Shown: positions 10,132-18,098 of the stretch, piece by piece
Position numbering within the stretch: the first letter of the stretch is position 1
Layout of the letters: each line of letters begins with the position of its first letter
Assembly: GCA_964487505.1 (NCBI GenBank)
Contig: CAZARD010000006.1
Coordinates: forward strand, 1-64,000
Length of the DNA stretch: 64,000 nucleotides
Source: JAFDVJ01 sp964487505
Lineage (GTDB): Bacteria; Acidobacteriota; Blastocatellia; Pyrinomonadales; Pyrinomonadaceae
Direction of reading: 5' to 3'
Translations under genes and position numbers: made by a program
Notes under the pieces: generated by a model
The model's input: the letters and a program-made list of their open reading frames with translations, nothing else
What the model was told of the DNA's origin: nothing
The model's database searches: none

Positions 10132-11055
10132 TCAGTGTCGTTCGCGAGTTTCCTTTATAGACATCCGTTCCTGATCGTACATGTCTTCAATTCCGTCGGC
10201 CTCCTCGGGATAAGCCTCCATGAGCGAGTTTTTTAATTCGCGTAGCTTATTGAGGTTTTCAGCTTGGGCGTGAAGCTGTTTACGGATCAACGCCGCATCG
10301 AAGTAGACATGATCGCCGTCCCCCCAATCTGGCTTTCCCGTACCGTCGGCGATGGGCTGCCAAGTGATAAGGTTTACCTCGTAGACTCTGATTCCTAGAT
10401 CGCTTACTGGTATGCCCGTACCGAAATACAGGGCGGGATCGTCGAGTAAGGCAAGCTCAGTGCTGGTGCCGACGACCCGATCTCGAAGGTACTGCTCTGC
10501 TTGATCTTGCATCGTGAGAGCCTTTTTCAGGGTTCCGGGAAGCGGTTTGCCCATGATCCACTTGTTGAGTCCACTTCTTACCCGATGTCCAACCGCTTTG
10601 TTGAGGCTTTCCGGGCTTTGAAAATGCTGTTGGGCCTGTGTATTTGTGAACTCCGGCGTGTAAGAGACTGTCACTGAGGCCTTCAGTATCCCTTCATCCG
10701 GCGTCTCGACCTCGATCCCGCTGACCTCTACCAGGCGCCGCTCCGTGGAGACAAGGGTCTGCGAGGAGGGGAGTAGGCCCAAGTGCCACCCTTCCGTATC
10801 CGTTTGGTCGCGGCCATAAACCATCACATAGCCACGGGGAACCTCATAGAAGCTGTGGTAAGCGCCGAACATTAGGAGGCCGGTGACGAGCAACAGTATG
10901 CTGACGCTTTTGCAAGCTCCAATGGCCGAAAGGTCTGATCCTGGGGAGGCGAACATCGGAATTGCGAATGAAATGACCGTGAAGATCGTTCCCCACGTCG
11001 CGAGACCGATGCCCCAGTTCTGAAGGCTTGTGCTTGGCCTTCGAACGTAGCTCAT
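10132..11055 (-). CDS. SPFH/Band 7-like membrane protein
   Basis: This 307-residue protein has two N-terminal transmembrane segments (about residues 17-36 and 48-66). A domain beginning YEVPRGYVMVYGRDQTDTEG follows; the 'VP-Gly-x-Val' opening and later VEVSGIEVETPDEGILKASV resemble SPFH (stomatin/prohibitin) proteins. The C-terminus is charged and probably coiled. SPFH proteins scaffold membrane complexes. Here the gene lies 9 bases upstream of the fused ATPase gene, so it may anchor or assemble that translocase in the membrane. ATG at 11055 with a weak GGAG 11 bases upstream. Family assignment is moderately sure; the role is inferred. Confidence 0.65.
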   Translation of the reverse strand: MSYVRRPSTSLQNWGIGLATWGTIFTVISFAIPMFASPGSDLSAIGACKSVSILLLVTGLLMFGAYHSFYEVPRGYVMVYGRDQTDTEGWHLGLLPSSQTLVSTERRLVEVSGIEVETPDEGILKASVTVSYTPEFTNTQAQQHFQSPESLNKAVGHRVRSGLNKWIMGKPLPGTLKKALTMQDQAEQYLRDRVVGTSTELALLDDPALYFGTGIPVSDLGIRVYEVNLITWQPIADGTGKPDWGDGDHVYFDAALIRKQLHAQAENLNKLRELKNSLMEAYPEEADGIEDMYDQERMSIKETRERH

Positions 11056-11148
11056 ATAGTTTTTCGCTCCAAAATAATTTTCGAGTTTAAAGAGATTTAC
11101 TACAGTTTTGTCTGTTAAGTCCAGTGGGCAGTGGCCGAATTGTCGGCG

Positions 11149-11176
11149 TTGACAATTTGCGCAGAGTTGCTATGAT
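11149..11176 (+). promoter_or_regulatory. Strong sigma70-type promoter of the 118-residue gene
   Basis: A perfect TTGACA (11149-11154), 16-base spacer, then TATGAT (11171-11176). It lies about 90 bases before the ATG at 11269. This is one of the best promoters in the element, so the small gene it serves may be expressed when the rest is quiet. Confidence 0.65.
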
Positions 11177-11268
11177 TTCGCCGTTCCTTGGAGCCTTTTT
11201 TGAGAGTCGGGAGGCAGAGAGCCGTGCGTTCGCTGACTCCGAATCTTTTTGAAAAGGAGAAATAAGGA

Positions 11269-11625
11269 ATGAGAAGCAATTTAGCGTGGGTGCGAACACC
11301 TAATGGGGGTTCCGCTCCGGCGGTGGCCATTGATAGGCAAACGTTCGCGAAAGTTGAAAAGTATCTGGCTCGTGACGCCGACGTTTTCCGGCGCAATCCG
11401 ACGAGATGCGTGATTCCCGAGTTCGATCACGTTCAGGAAAAGCCGCTTGTTTTACAGCACATCAATTTCGGTTATCCCTCGCTTTCCGAGGCCGTAATAT
11501 CGGTGCTAAGCGGTTGGCATTTTCTTAGGAACGCATTCGGCCCCAAACTCTACCGCGCAAACTCAACGGGCCTTCGACTAGTGGCGACACACGGCTCGCC
11601 ATCGAAGGCGTATGCGGCTCAGTGA
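11269..11625 (+). CDS. Small hypothetical protein of the element
   Basis: This 118-residue soluble protein starts at ATG 11269 behind two purine-rich ribosome sites (aaaaggag and aagga). It is basic and lacks a signal peptide. No family motif is recognised. It points against its neighbours: it diverges from the SPFH gene and converges on the second ATPase gene, with 7 bases of 3' overlap. A good promoter of its own (11149-11176) suggests a regulatory or maintenance role, such as control of transfer genes. That is inference from layout only. Confidence 0.55.
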   Translation: MRSNLAWVRTPNGGSAPAVAIDRQTFAKVEKYLARDADVFRRNPTRCVIPEFDHVQEKPLVLQHINFGYPSLSEAVISVLSGWHFLRNAFGPKLYRANSTGLRLVATHGSPSKAYAAQ

Positions 11626-12989
11626 TTGACCCGCCGCCCTCTTTTGGCCGCTCGTTCCTTTCGGGCGGTCTTTTTTTCGTCGGCAAGGGTAAACTTCAGG
11701 GATAGCCAACGATCGACATCCTCTCGGTTTCTAGAATAACGCTCCCGAGAAGCTTTGATTATTGTGCGGGTTGATTGCGGATCCGAATTATTCGCAAACG
11801 GGGGATAAGCAGTGTGTCTCTCGGCCTGCGATGCAATCAGGGCAGTGTCGCCGTGAGCGTTTACTAGCGTGCGTAGGTACAACTCATAATCCGGCAGATT
11901 TTCCAATTGCGGCGCGATTACGTCAGACGCAAATTCCTTTGCCAAAAGTGTGGCATCGTCACCGCTAACCCGAAAACTGATAAGTGTTCCGCAATTGCCG
12001 AAGATCGCGGGGACGATCTCGTCGTTATGCCGCCGCAGCTGGGCAAGCGTTTGCGTGGCAACCGTAAGCGAAAGACGGTACTTTCGCGCCTCCGCGAGAA
12101 TCGATGATAGGTCGATCCCGTGCGTGAAGTTATGTACTTCGTCTATATAGAAGTAGTGGGGAATGCGAGATTTCTCCGGCGTGTCTTGGCGCGATAGTGA
12201 TGCTAGATAAAGCTTGGTGGTGATGAGTGAGCCAAGTAAAGAGGCAATATCCGATCCGAGTGCTCCCTTGCTCAAATCACAAAGCAAAATCTTCTTCTCG
12301 TCCATCATCTTTCGAAAATTGAAACTACTTCGCTGTTGCCCGATCACAGCTCGCAACAGGGGATTGGTGGCGAAAGCCGAAACCTTATTCAGTAGCGGTG
12401 CTGAGGCCTTTGCGCGTTGGTCGTCGTCCCACTCGTGTTCATACATTTGATAGAACGTCTGCAGCAGGGCATCGTCAGAACCGGTAAACACCTTTTCGCG
12501 ATAAGACCGATCCGCGATAACTCTCAGGATGTCGAGCAAGCTTACCGAATCCTTTTGAACTAGGAGGGCGAAGCAGAAGTTGGTCAGCAAGTATTCGGTC
12601 TGCGGGCCCCACCCACTTGACCAAAGCGACTTGAACGTGGCGACAACCGAGGAAACCACCAACGGATGCTGTTCTCGGGGAACCTTTTCCAGAATATTGA
12701 GACTACTAACAAAGTAAGGATCGGCGGGCTTGAAGTGAATGACATCGTTAGTGCGACCGCGCGGGATGTGTTCTAAAAGCTCATCGATTAGCTGGCCGTG
12801 CGGATCAATGACTGTGACGCCGGAGCCGTTCCAAATGTCCCAAAGGATCATATTTCGAATCAGCGTGGTCTTTCCCACCCCGCTTTTTCCAAACAGTGCG
12901 ATATGTCGTGAGCGAACGTCAGGAATGAGGTAGCCATCGGCGCGTCTATTTCTTGGCCCAATTTTATAGCCGATGGGCAGGGGGTACAT
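11619..12989 (-). CDS. Second VirD4/TraD-type DNA translocation ATPase
   Basis: This protein of about 456 residues opens with RHIALFGKSGVGKTTLIRNM (Walker A) and continues with VTVIDPHGQLIDELL, a HerA/TraG signature. Walker B is HYFYIDEVHNF, followed by a sensor-like TVATQTLAQLR. The C-terminus is highly basic. ATG at 12989 is chosen; an in-frame TTG at 13052 would overlap the upstream gene. It belongs to the HerA/VirD4 superfamily of hexameric DNA pumps. The element encodes two such pumps but no secretion channel, which is unusual. They may act as different subunits, or one on DNA and one on a partner. Confidence 0.8.
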   Translation of the reverse strand: MYPLPIGYKIGPRNRRADGYLIPDVRSRHIALFGKSGVGKTTLIRNMILWDIWNGSGVTVIDPHGQLIDELLEHIPRGRTNDVIHFKPADPYFVSSLNILEKVPREQHPLVVSSVVATFKSLWSSGWGPQTEYLLTNFCFALLVQKDSVSLLDILRVIADRSYREKVFTGSDDALLQTFYQMYEHEWDDDQRAKASAPLLNKVSAFATNPLLRAVIGQQRSSFNFRKMMDEKKILLCDLSKGALGSDIASLLGSLITTKLYLASLSRQDTPEKSRIPHYFYIDEVHNFTHGIDLSSILAEARKYRLSLTVATQTLAQLRRHNDEIVPAIFGNCGTLISFRVSGDDATLLAKEFASDVIAPQLENLPDYELYLRTLVNAHGDTALIASQAERHTAYPPFANNSDPQSTRTIIKASRERYSRNREDVDRWLSLKFTLADEKKTARKERAAKRGRRVNH

Positions 12990-13026
12990 TGAGCAACAAT
13001 AGTAAATTTTCCTTGGGGCGGAAATA

Positions 13027-13638
13027 CTAGAAGTCCTTAACCAGAAAGACAACGTGGCGTCGCCCTAGGCTCGACTTGTTGGCGGCTCGATACTGGAAAT
13101 ACTCGGTAGTTAGTCTGTTGAACGGGTAGTTGGCCGGACCGCCATCCAACCCGAACCAACGTCCTTTCTGATCCTGAACAACTTCGTAGTTATTTGTTTT
13201 GATATGAACCAAAGTGCCAGGGACGATCAGTTGAATGCCCCAAGACCAACCCTTCGGGACTTGTATCACAGACGACCACTCCTCGACCAAGGGACCGTCA
13301 ACTATATCTTTAATCGACTTGTCCCATCCTTCGTGATTCCACACAATTGGATTGGCGTCATCCGGGGTGGTCTCCGGTGGCCAGGAGCTTCCGGGCGCGG
13401 GCGGTTCAGCTGCTTTTGCGATTGGGGAGGATGGGGCCGGAGATTTTCGTACTGGCGGTGCAGTGTTGGAACTGTTTCTAAGCGTAACCGTTTTAACTGG
13501 CGGTGGCGGCGTTTGAGGATCGCCTAGTAAACTCATCACGGCGGAAAAGGCGACCAAAATAAGTAAGCCGCCACCCGAAAGTAAGACAATTCCTGAGGTT
13601 TTGATGTGCATCAACGAGCCAAAACTTTCTCGCCGCAT
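13027..13638 (-). CDS. Membrane-anchored protein with proline-rich stalk
   Basis: This 203-residue protein has one N-terminal transmembrane anchor (about residues 17-38) and a Pro/Ser/Thr-rich stalk (about 40-95). A compact, probably periplasmic domain follows, rich in Trp and ending in RRHVVFLVKDF. A TATA-like -10 (attata at 13656-13661 on the + strand, TATAAT on the coding strand) lies 18 bases upstream of ATG 13638. A second ATG at 13611 is possible. The next gene downstream is the second ATPase, so this may be an envelope component of the transfer machine. No family is recognised. Confidence 0.6.
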   Translation of the reverse strand: MRRESFGSLMHIKTSGIVLLSGGGLLILVAFSAVMSLLGDPQTPPPPVKTVTLRNSSNTAPPVRKSPAPSSPIAKAAEPPAPGSSWPPETTPDDANPIVWNHEGWDKSIKDIVDGPLVEEWSSVIQVPKGWSWGIQLIVPGTLVHIKTNNYEVVQDQKGRWFGLDGGPANYPFNRLTTEYFQYRAANKSSLGRRHVVFLVKDF

Positions 13639-13745
13639 GAGAAATCGGCGGGTCGATTATAGCTTCGGTCAATCCAAATCGTGAAACGCTCGTGCTATTT
13701 TTTAGGCGGATGTATGTCGCGAGCGAACGGCTCTTGCCCTTACCT

Positions 13746-14315
13746 TTACATTTGGAGCGCCCGACTGACAGACGTTCGTCCTATCCGTAGCTTCTTCGCA
13801 ATCGCGGAATTGGTGAGGCCCGAATTCTTTAGACGCCTGATTTCGTTACTTTTAAGTGACGCTGTTGCGGGCCGTCCATGTGGCTTTCCTTTCGACCTCG
13901 CGTGAGCAATTCCGGCCTTCACTCGCTCTCGGAGAATATCGCGCTCGAATTCGGCGAAGACGGCGAGCATTCCGGAGAGGGCTTTTCCGGCTGGAGTTGT
14001 CAGATCGAAGGCTTCGGTTAGGGATACGAATCCGACGCCTGTATCGGTTAGTTCGCGGATCGAGCCGATTAGATCGGCAACGGAGCGGCCCCAGCGGTCT
14101 AGGCGCCAGACTAGGATCGCGTCCACATCGCGGCGGCGGGCGGCTTTTAGGATGGCTTCGCGTTTGGGATGGGTTTTGGCTCCCGATCCTATCTCTTGGA
14201 CTTCATAGGCGATCTTCCATCCTCGCTTCTTGGCGTAGCCACGCATCGCCTTCAACTGCATTGGAAGCGTTTGCTGATCGTGCGTCGAGACGCGGGCGTA
14301 GAGGGCTACTTGCAA
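13746..14315 (-). CDS. Serine recombinase, resolvase/invertase family
   Basis: This 189-residue protein has the small serine recombinase plan. YARVST near residue 6-11 includes the catalytic Ser, with VWRLDRWGRS and the FAEFERDILRERVKAGI long helix behind it. The C-terminus is a helix-turn-helix (LTNSAIAKKLRIGRTSVSRAL). It starts at TTG 14315, where homologues begin with a short beta strand. Such enzymes resolve plasmid multimers or cointegrates, which fits a replicating element. The bases between 14316 and 14471 hold short inverted repeats that could include a res site, but I cannot define one. Confidence 0.92.
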   Translation of the reverse strand: MQVALYARVSTHDQQTLPMQLKAMRGYAKKRGWKIAYEVQEIGSGAKTHPKREAILKAARRRDVDAILVWRLDRWGRSVADLIGSIRELTDTGVGFVSLTEAFDLTTPAGKALSGMLAVFAEFERDILRERVKAGIAHARSKGKPHGRPATASLKSNEIRRLKNSGLTNSAIAKKLRIGRTSVSRALQM

Positions 14316-14471
14316 GGGTGTCCAAAAAGGTAGGCTGGATCGGCGGCTAGAAGCGCTGATTTTTGAGGCTCCTGCCTAGTATAGCTGAGCCTGCCCAAAA
14401 ACAGTAGTTATTGGACAGGTGCGTTCCGGGTAGCTAGGATTAGGGGGTCGAGAACCTACCATTAAACTGCC

Positions 14472-14726
14472 GTGAAAAATACGTCACAACCAACCCTGTC
14501 GATTGAACGGATCAAGCTAGAGCCGGGCGTTGAGGATGGCTGGGTTTGCCTGTGCGGAAACACGCCCGCCGACGACGGCTTCTATCCATGCGACCAGCAG
14601 GGGAATGAGATCGAGCCGGTCGAAGGATGGAATAACCTTTACGTCTGTTTCCAGTGTGGGCGGATTATCAATCAAAACAATCTTAAGGTTGTGGGTCGCA
14701 ATCCGCATCCTAAGCCTTTGGTCTAA
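14472..14726 (+). CDS. Small zinc-ribbon-like protein
   Basis: This 84-residue protein has cysteines in CLCG near residue 27-30, a further Cys at about 40, and YVCFQCGRII near 60. The spacing fits a zinc ribbon. It starts at GTG 14472. It is acidic, with many Asn and Glu, and has no signal peptide. Function is unknown; similar-looking small proteins are common on plasmids. It is the first rightward gene before the metal exporter at 14843. Confidence 0.55.
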   Translation: MKNTSQPTLSIERIKLEPGVEDGWVCLCGNTPADDGFYPCDQQGNEIEPVEGWNNLYVCFQCGRIINQNNLKVVGRNPHPKPLV

Positions 14727-14842
14727 TAATCCGAGGGTGCGTCTCCCACGCGGCGTTTGAGCGGCGGTAGATTTGCGATTCTACCTATCGCAGACAATTG
14801 GAAGGAATAGAACGCTCTGCGGTATTCTGGATAGGTATTGTT

Positions 14843-15457
14843 ATGGGTGATTGTTGCGACAAAGACGATGTGATCTGCGATCTGCGAGATAGGCAGAGTT
14901 CGACGTTGAAGATCGTGCTTGGGATCAACGTCGCGATGTTTGTCGCGGGGATCGTTGCGGGCATCTATGCTGGGTCGAGTGCTTTGTTGTCCGATTCGCT
15001 CGATAACTTGGGAGATGCAATGACGTACGGACTGAGCCTTTACGTTGTTTATAAATCGTCTCAGGCGAAGGCACAGGTCGCTTTTTTCAAAGGTGGTTTG
15101 ATATTGCTTGCGGCGCTCGTCGTTCTCGGGCAGGTGATCTACAAACTCATTGTTCCGACGGTTCCGATCTTTGAAATAATGGGCTTGGTTAGCGTGCTGG
15201 CACTCGTGGGAAATTCGATCTGCCTCTATTTGCTGACGCGGCACAAAACGGATGATGTGAATATGAGTTCGGTGTGGGAATGTTCGCGTAACGATATTGC
15301 GTCGAATATCTCGGTGTTTGTAGCGGCTGGTGCGGTTTGGTTCACGCAATCGGGCTGGCCTGACATTATCATAGCTCTTGCTTTGGTCGTGCTGTTCCTG
15401 CGTTCGGCCTTCCGCGTCTTTTCAAACGCAAATCGTGTAATTAGAACCGCCTCGTAA
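14843..15457 (+). CDS. Cation diffusion facilitator, short form
   Basis: This 204-residue protein has about six transmembrane helices and no cytoplasmic C-terminal domain. The N-terminus has a Cys-Cys pair plus a third Cys (MGDCCDKDDVIC). Metal-site residues are visible in helix 2 (SDSLDNLGD) and helix 5 (SRNDIASN). The family exports divalent metals in exchange for protons. ATG at 14843 is preferred over 14798 because homologues start near the Cys motif. It converges on the leftward metal operon and shares a terminator with it. The target metal cannot be told from sequence. Confidence 0.85.
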   Translation: MGDCCDKDDVICDLRDRQSSTLKIVLGINVAMFVAGIVAGIYAGSSALLSDSLDNLGDAMTYGLSLYVVYKSSQAKAQVAFFKGGLILLAALVVLGQVIYKLIVPTVPIFEIMGLVSVLALVGNSICLYLLTRHKTDDVNMSSVWECSRNDIASNISVFVAAGAVWFTQSGWPDIIIALALVVLFLRSAFRVFSNANRVIRTAS

Positions 15458-15463
15458 ATAAGA

Positions 15464-15496
15464 AGGCCTCGTCTGTTGTCAGACGAAGCCTTTTTT
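15464..15496. terminator. Terminator between convergent metal genes
   Basis: Stem aggcctcgtctg/cagacgaagcct (one mismatch), loop ttgt, then TTTTTT at 15491-15496 on the + strand. It follows the CDF gene and may also stop the leftward operon, although the T-run is only on the + side. Confidence 0.75.
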
Positions 15497-15513
15497 CGCG
15501 ATCTAAAGATTAG

Positions 15514-15885
15514 TTAGACAGCGGGTGTGTCTTTCTTTTCCTTGTCTTTTTTACAGCAAGAGCAACAACAACCATCGCCCTGAACAAAAACCACGTTCTT
15601 CATTTCGGGACTGTCGGTCGCAGGCTTCTCTTTCGCTTTGTCTGTGGCATCGCCTTTCTTCTTCATCGGGCATGAATCGCCTTTACAGCAGTCGCAGGTA
15701 TCACAACACGAGGCCGTTTCTTTGCTCGATGGGTCTTTCTTTTTCATCGGGCATGAATCGCCACTGCAACAACAGCAAGAGATTGATGTCGAGGACGAAA
15801 GAGTTGTTCTAGTGAATGCAAAAGCCGCGATAGATAGTCCGAAAACCATCAATGCCGCAATTGCGAGTATCATTTTCTTTTTCAT
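15514..15885 (-). CDS. Cysteine-rich exported protein, probably metal-binding
   Basis: This 123-residue protein has a clear signal peptide (about residues 1-24, ending AAFAF). Three Cys clusters follow: CCCCSGDSCPMKKK, then CCDTCDCCKGDSCPMKKK, then CCCSCCKK near the C-terminus. The first two are an internal duplication ending in the same CPMKKK. Nineteen cysteines in about 100 mature residues, spaced by Lys and Asp, look metallothionein-like but exported. ATG at 15885 is preceded by AAGGA. It ends the metal operon. Metal sequestration in the periplasm is inferred; the family is not one I can name. Confidence 0.75.
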   Translation of the reverse strand: MKKKMILAIAALMVFGLSIAAFAFTRTTLSSSTSISCCCCSGDSCPMKKKDPSSKETASCCDTCDCCKGDSCPMKKKGDATDKAKEKPATDSPEMKNVVFVQGDGCCCSCCKKDKEKKDTPAV

Positions 15886-15971
15886 TGTCTTAATTCCTTA
15901 TCCTTTAGAAATTATTAGTGCCACCAAACGCAAATATGTGTTCGGCATTAAATTGAGACGCTAATCTGTTT

Positions 15972-16400
15972 CTAAATCCGAAAGACACAGTTCTTAATGA
16001 AAGTTCCGTGTCTATCTGGCACCCGCGATTGGAACGCCGGGAATGTAGGTGAAGAATTTGAGGGGCGTTGAAGCTTGAATCTTACGGCGATAGATTTCGG
16101 CGTTATCGCCATCTGTTTTTGCGTCTGCTCGATCTTCCGAGCCTTGTCAAAAACGACCGGCAAGAACGCGCAACAATCCACGCTATTTTCTTGGTTCAAT
16201 CCGACAACGGAAGTAATTTCAGTCGCCTTTTTCGCCTTGTCGCAATGCTCGGACAACTTTGCCAAAGGGCAAGATTCCGCAGCCATCGCATTCGCATTCA
16301 TCGTCTGACAGCACAGCAAGAAAACAACTCCGCTCAGCCATAAGGCCATGAATCCAGCGAGGCTTCTTTGCGCGATCTTTTTTACGGTTTTAGCTGTCAT
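15972..16400 (-). CDS. Exported small protein of the metal operon
   Basis: This 142-residue protein starts at ATG 16400, preceded by AGGA. It has a hydrophobic signal region (about residues 14-38). VFLLCC in this region could act as a lipobox, or the chain may be cut after NANA. The mature part has SCPLAKLSEHCDKAKK, with Cys and His that could bind metal, and a DCCAF pair further on. It lies between DUF3703 and the Cys-rich gene. A periplasmic or lipoprotein metal-binding role is plausible, but no family is recognised. Confidence 0.6.
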   Translation of the reverse strand: MTAKTVKKIAQRSLAGFMALWLSGVVFLLCCQTMNANAMAAESCPLAKLSEHCDKAKKATEITSVVGLNQENSVDCCAFLPVVFDKARKIEQTQKQMAITPKSIAVRFKLQRPSNSSPTFPAFQSRVPDRHGTFIKNCVFRI

Positions 16401-16452
16401 GCGAACTATCCTAATAGTATCACGGAACGCAAATATCAAACGTTTTGATTTG

Positions 16453-16812
16453 CTAACGTGCTGTGTCGAGAATCTTCTTCAAATCGTCGGGAACCGGCAT
16501 CGGCTTGAAAAACCATACGTTCGCTCCACCGGTGTTTCCAGCCGGATAAATGCCGAACGGCGTTTTCGTCGAAGCCCCGATGATTCGCACGATCTGTCCC
16601 CAAATCTCACGCGGTGAACGTTGCTTGATCGCAAATTTCAACATTCGCCAATGGACGCGAGTGTGCTGTACGGTCGAAGCCTGACCGAGAACGTGTGCCC
16701 GTTCGAGGTGATGGAATGCCAGATGTAAATCTCCGCTCGATTCGAACGAACTTGCTAATGCTAACTCGTTGGCTATTGCGGCGCTTAAATCGTGACTATT
16801 TTTCTCCTTCAT
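16453..16812 (-). CDS. DUF3703 family protein
   Basis: This 119-residue protein matches the DUF3703 family, found almost only beside czc-type efflux genes. Landmarks are FHHLERAHVLGQ and HTRVHWRMLKFA, both rich in His, and a C-terminal YPAGNTGGANVWFFKPMPVP. ATG at 16812 has GGAGG five bases upstream. It overlaps the 3' end of a 56-codon upstream gene by 17 bases, so translation is probably coupled. It is soluble and cytoplasmic. The molecular role is unknown. Confidence 0.85.
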   Translation of the reverse strand: MKEKNSHDLSAAIANELALASSFESSGDLHLAFHHLERAHVLGQASTVQHTRVHWRMLKFAIKQRSPREIWGQIVRIIGASTKTPFGIYPAGNTGGANVWFFKPMPVPDDLKKILDTAR

Positions 16813-16966
16813 TCGCTCCTCCTTCAATTCTCCTCTTTCGCTCCGACCGGCGTCCGATCAAAAAACCTATTCCGAGCAATAGCGCAATGATCACCACGCT
16901 ACACAGAATGAAAAGTATAAGCTGATGTTGCGTAAAAAGATGAAAAAAGTCTGCTTCTTGTTCCAT
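16796..16966 (-). CDS. 56-residue single-pass membrane protein
   Basis: Read directly from the - strand: ATG at 16966, stop TAG at 16798-16796. The protein has an acidic N-terminus (MEQEADFF), one hydrophobic helix (about residues 16-38) and a basic tail (RRSERKRRIE). It starts 9 bases after the czcD stop and overlaps DUF3703 by 17 bases, so it sits snugly in the operon although no Shine-Dalgarno is obvious. A small regulator or subunit of the neighbouring exporter is possible. It is easily missed because it is short. Confidence 0.6.
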   Translation of the reverse strand: MEQEADFFHLFTQHQLILFILCSVVIIALLLGIGFLIGRRSERKRRIEGGANEGEK

Positions 16967-16975
16967 ACATTCGTG

Positions 16976-17872
16976 TTAAAGATGAGCTTCGTGACACGCA
17001 AAGTCCTCGCGCTCGGTCTGGGCTGTTACATGGGCGATTTTAAATTCGCTCGTGCACGATCCGTGGATGCGTTGTAAAACGTCGTCGTGTTCGGCTCCGG
17101 CTGCTAAGACAGCGTGGACACTTAGAGCATTTACGCCCGAGGTAAGCGACCAAACGTGTAGATCGTGAATCTCGGCGACGCCATCGAGTTTAGACAGCGT
17201 TTCACGCAAAGCAGCTATATTTACGTCCGAAGGTGTCCCTTCTAGCAAAACGGCAACGGCGTCTTTCAGCAATGCCCAAGTTCGCGGCAAAATGAATAGA
17301 CCGATGCCCGCCGAAATCAACGGATCGGCGTAGTACCAACCCGTCGTAAGCATTATTACACCCGCGATTATGACGCCGACCGATGTGAGCATGTCCGACA
17401 GAACTTCGAAATACGCGCCTTTCATATTGAGACTTTCTTTCGAGCCGGAACGCAAGATAAACACGCCAGTGATATTGATCACTAGACCAACCGCCGCAAC
17501 CGCGAGCATTCCGGCGCTCTGTACCTCAGGCGGATTACGGAATCGTTCGTAGGCTTCGTACAGGATATAGAGCGAGATAAAGATCAGGACGACGGCATTT
17601 GTGAGGGCCGCAAGGATTTCAACTCGATAGTAGCCGTAGGTGCGTTCCGGCGAAGCGGGTTTTTCGGCAAACCAAATGGCAAGTAACGCCAGCCCGACGC
17701 CCGCAACGTCCGTCAACATATGTCCGGCGTCTGCAAGTAGAGCCAAGCTGCCAGTCCAAAAGCCGCCGATCACCTCAACAATCAAATAGAAGAACGTCAG
17801 GCAAAAGACGATCATTAGCGGCTTTTTGTTCCTGCCCGCCGCCGATATTTCGTGTGAATGGCCGTGTCCCAT
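16976..17872 (-). CDS. czcD: Cation diffusion facilitator CzcD-type exporter
   Basis: This 298-residue protein opens with a His-rich stretch (MGHGHSHE). It has six transmembrane helices and a cytoplasmic C-terminal domain. Metal-site motifs are ADAGHMLTD in helix 2 and EVLSDMLTS in helix 5. The C-terminal domain shows EIHDLHVWSLTSG, typical of the Zn2+/H+ antiporters ZitB and CzcD. ATG 17872 has AAGGA seven bases upstream. It would move Zn, Co or Cd from the cytoplasm to the periplasm, feeding the CzcCBA pump. Confidence 0.93.
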   Translation of the reverse strand: MGHGHSHEISAAGRNKKPLMIVFCLTFFYLIVEVIGGFWTGSLALLADAGHMLTDVAGVGLALLAIWFAEKPASPERTYGYYRVEILAALTNAVVLIFISLYILYEAYERFRNPPEVQSAGMLAVAAVGLVINITGVFILRSGSKESLNMKGAYFEVLSDMLTSVGVIIAGVIMLTTGWYYADPLISAGIGLFILPRTWALLKDAVAVLLEGTPSDVNIAALRETLSKLDGVAEIHDLHVWSLTSGVNALSVHAVLAAGAEHDDVLQRIHGSCTSEFKIAHVTAQTEREDFACHEAHL

Positions 17873-17887
17873 AAGATTTTCCTTTCG

Positions 17888-18094
17888 TCAGAATCTATAC
17901 CTTCGCCTGTCACGTCGCTTTTCGGCTTTCGCTCGTCCGAGTCGTTTGTAGCGGCGAACAATTTTCTCACTCGGATGAGTTTTTATGCCTCGTTTATTCA
18001 AATAGACCATTAGCCAAAACAGTCCCAAAAGAACCCCCGTGCCGATCACGGCACCGAAAAATATCTGAATTTGATTTTCGGATGACATCACCAT
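17888..18094 (-). CDS. 68-residue single-pass membrane protein
   Basis: This small protein has one transmembrane helix (about residues 10-30) followed by a strongly basic tail (KIVRRYKRLGRAKAEKRRDR). ATG at 18094 lies 4 bases after the stop of the PII-like gene, which suggests coupling; 18088 is an alternative. It precedes czcD by 15 bases. Its plan matches the 56-residue protein downstream of czcD: a single helix then an Arg/Lys-rich cytoplasmic tail. The function is unknown. Confidence 0.6.
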   Translation of the reverse strand: MVMSSENQIQIFFGAVIGTGVLLGLFWLMVYLNKRGIKTHPSEKIVRRYKRLGRAKAEKRRDRRRYRF

Positions 18095-18098
18095 CGGT

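Noticed and set aside
14723..15349. An antisense frame over the short CDF gene
   Set aside because: The + strand has clear transporter helices and metal motifs; the antisense product is low-complexity polar sequence.
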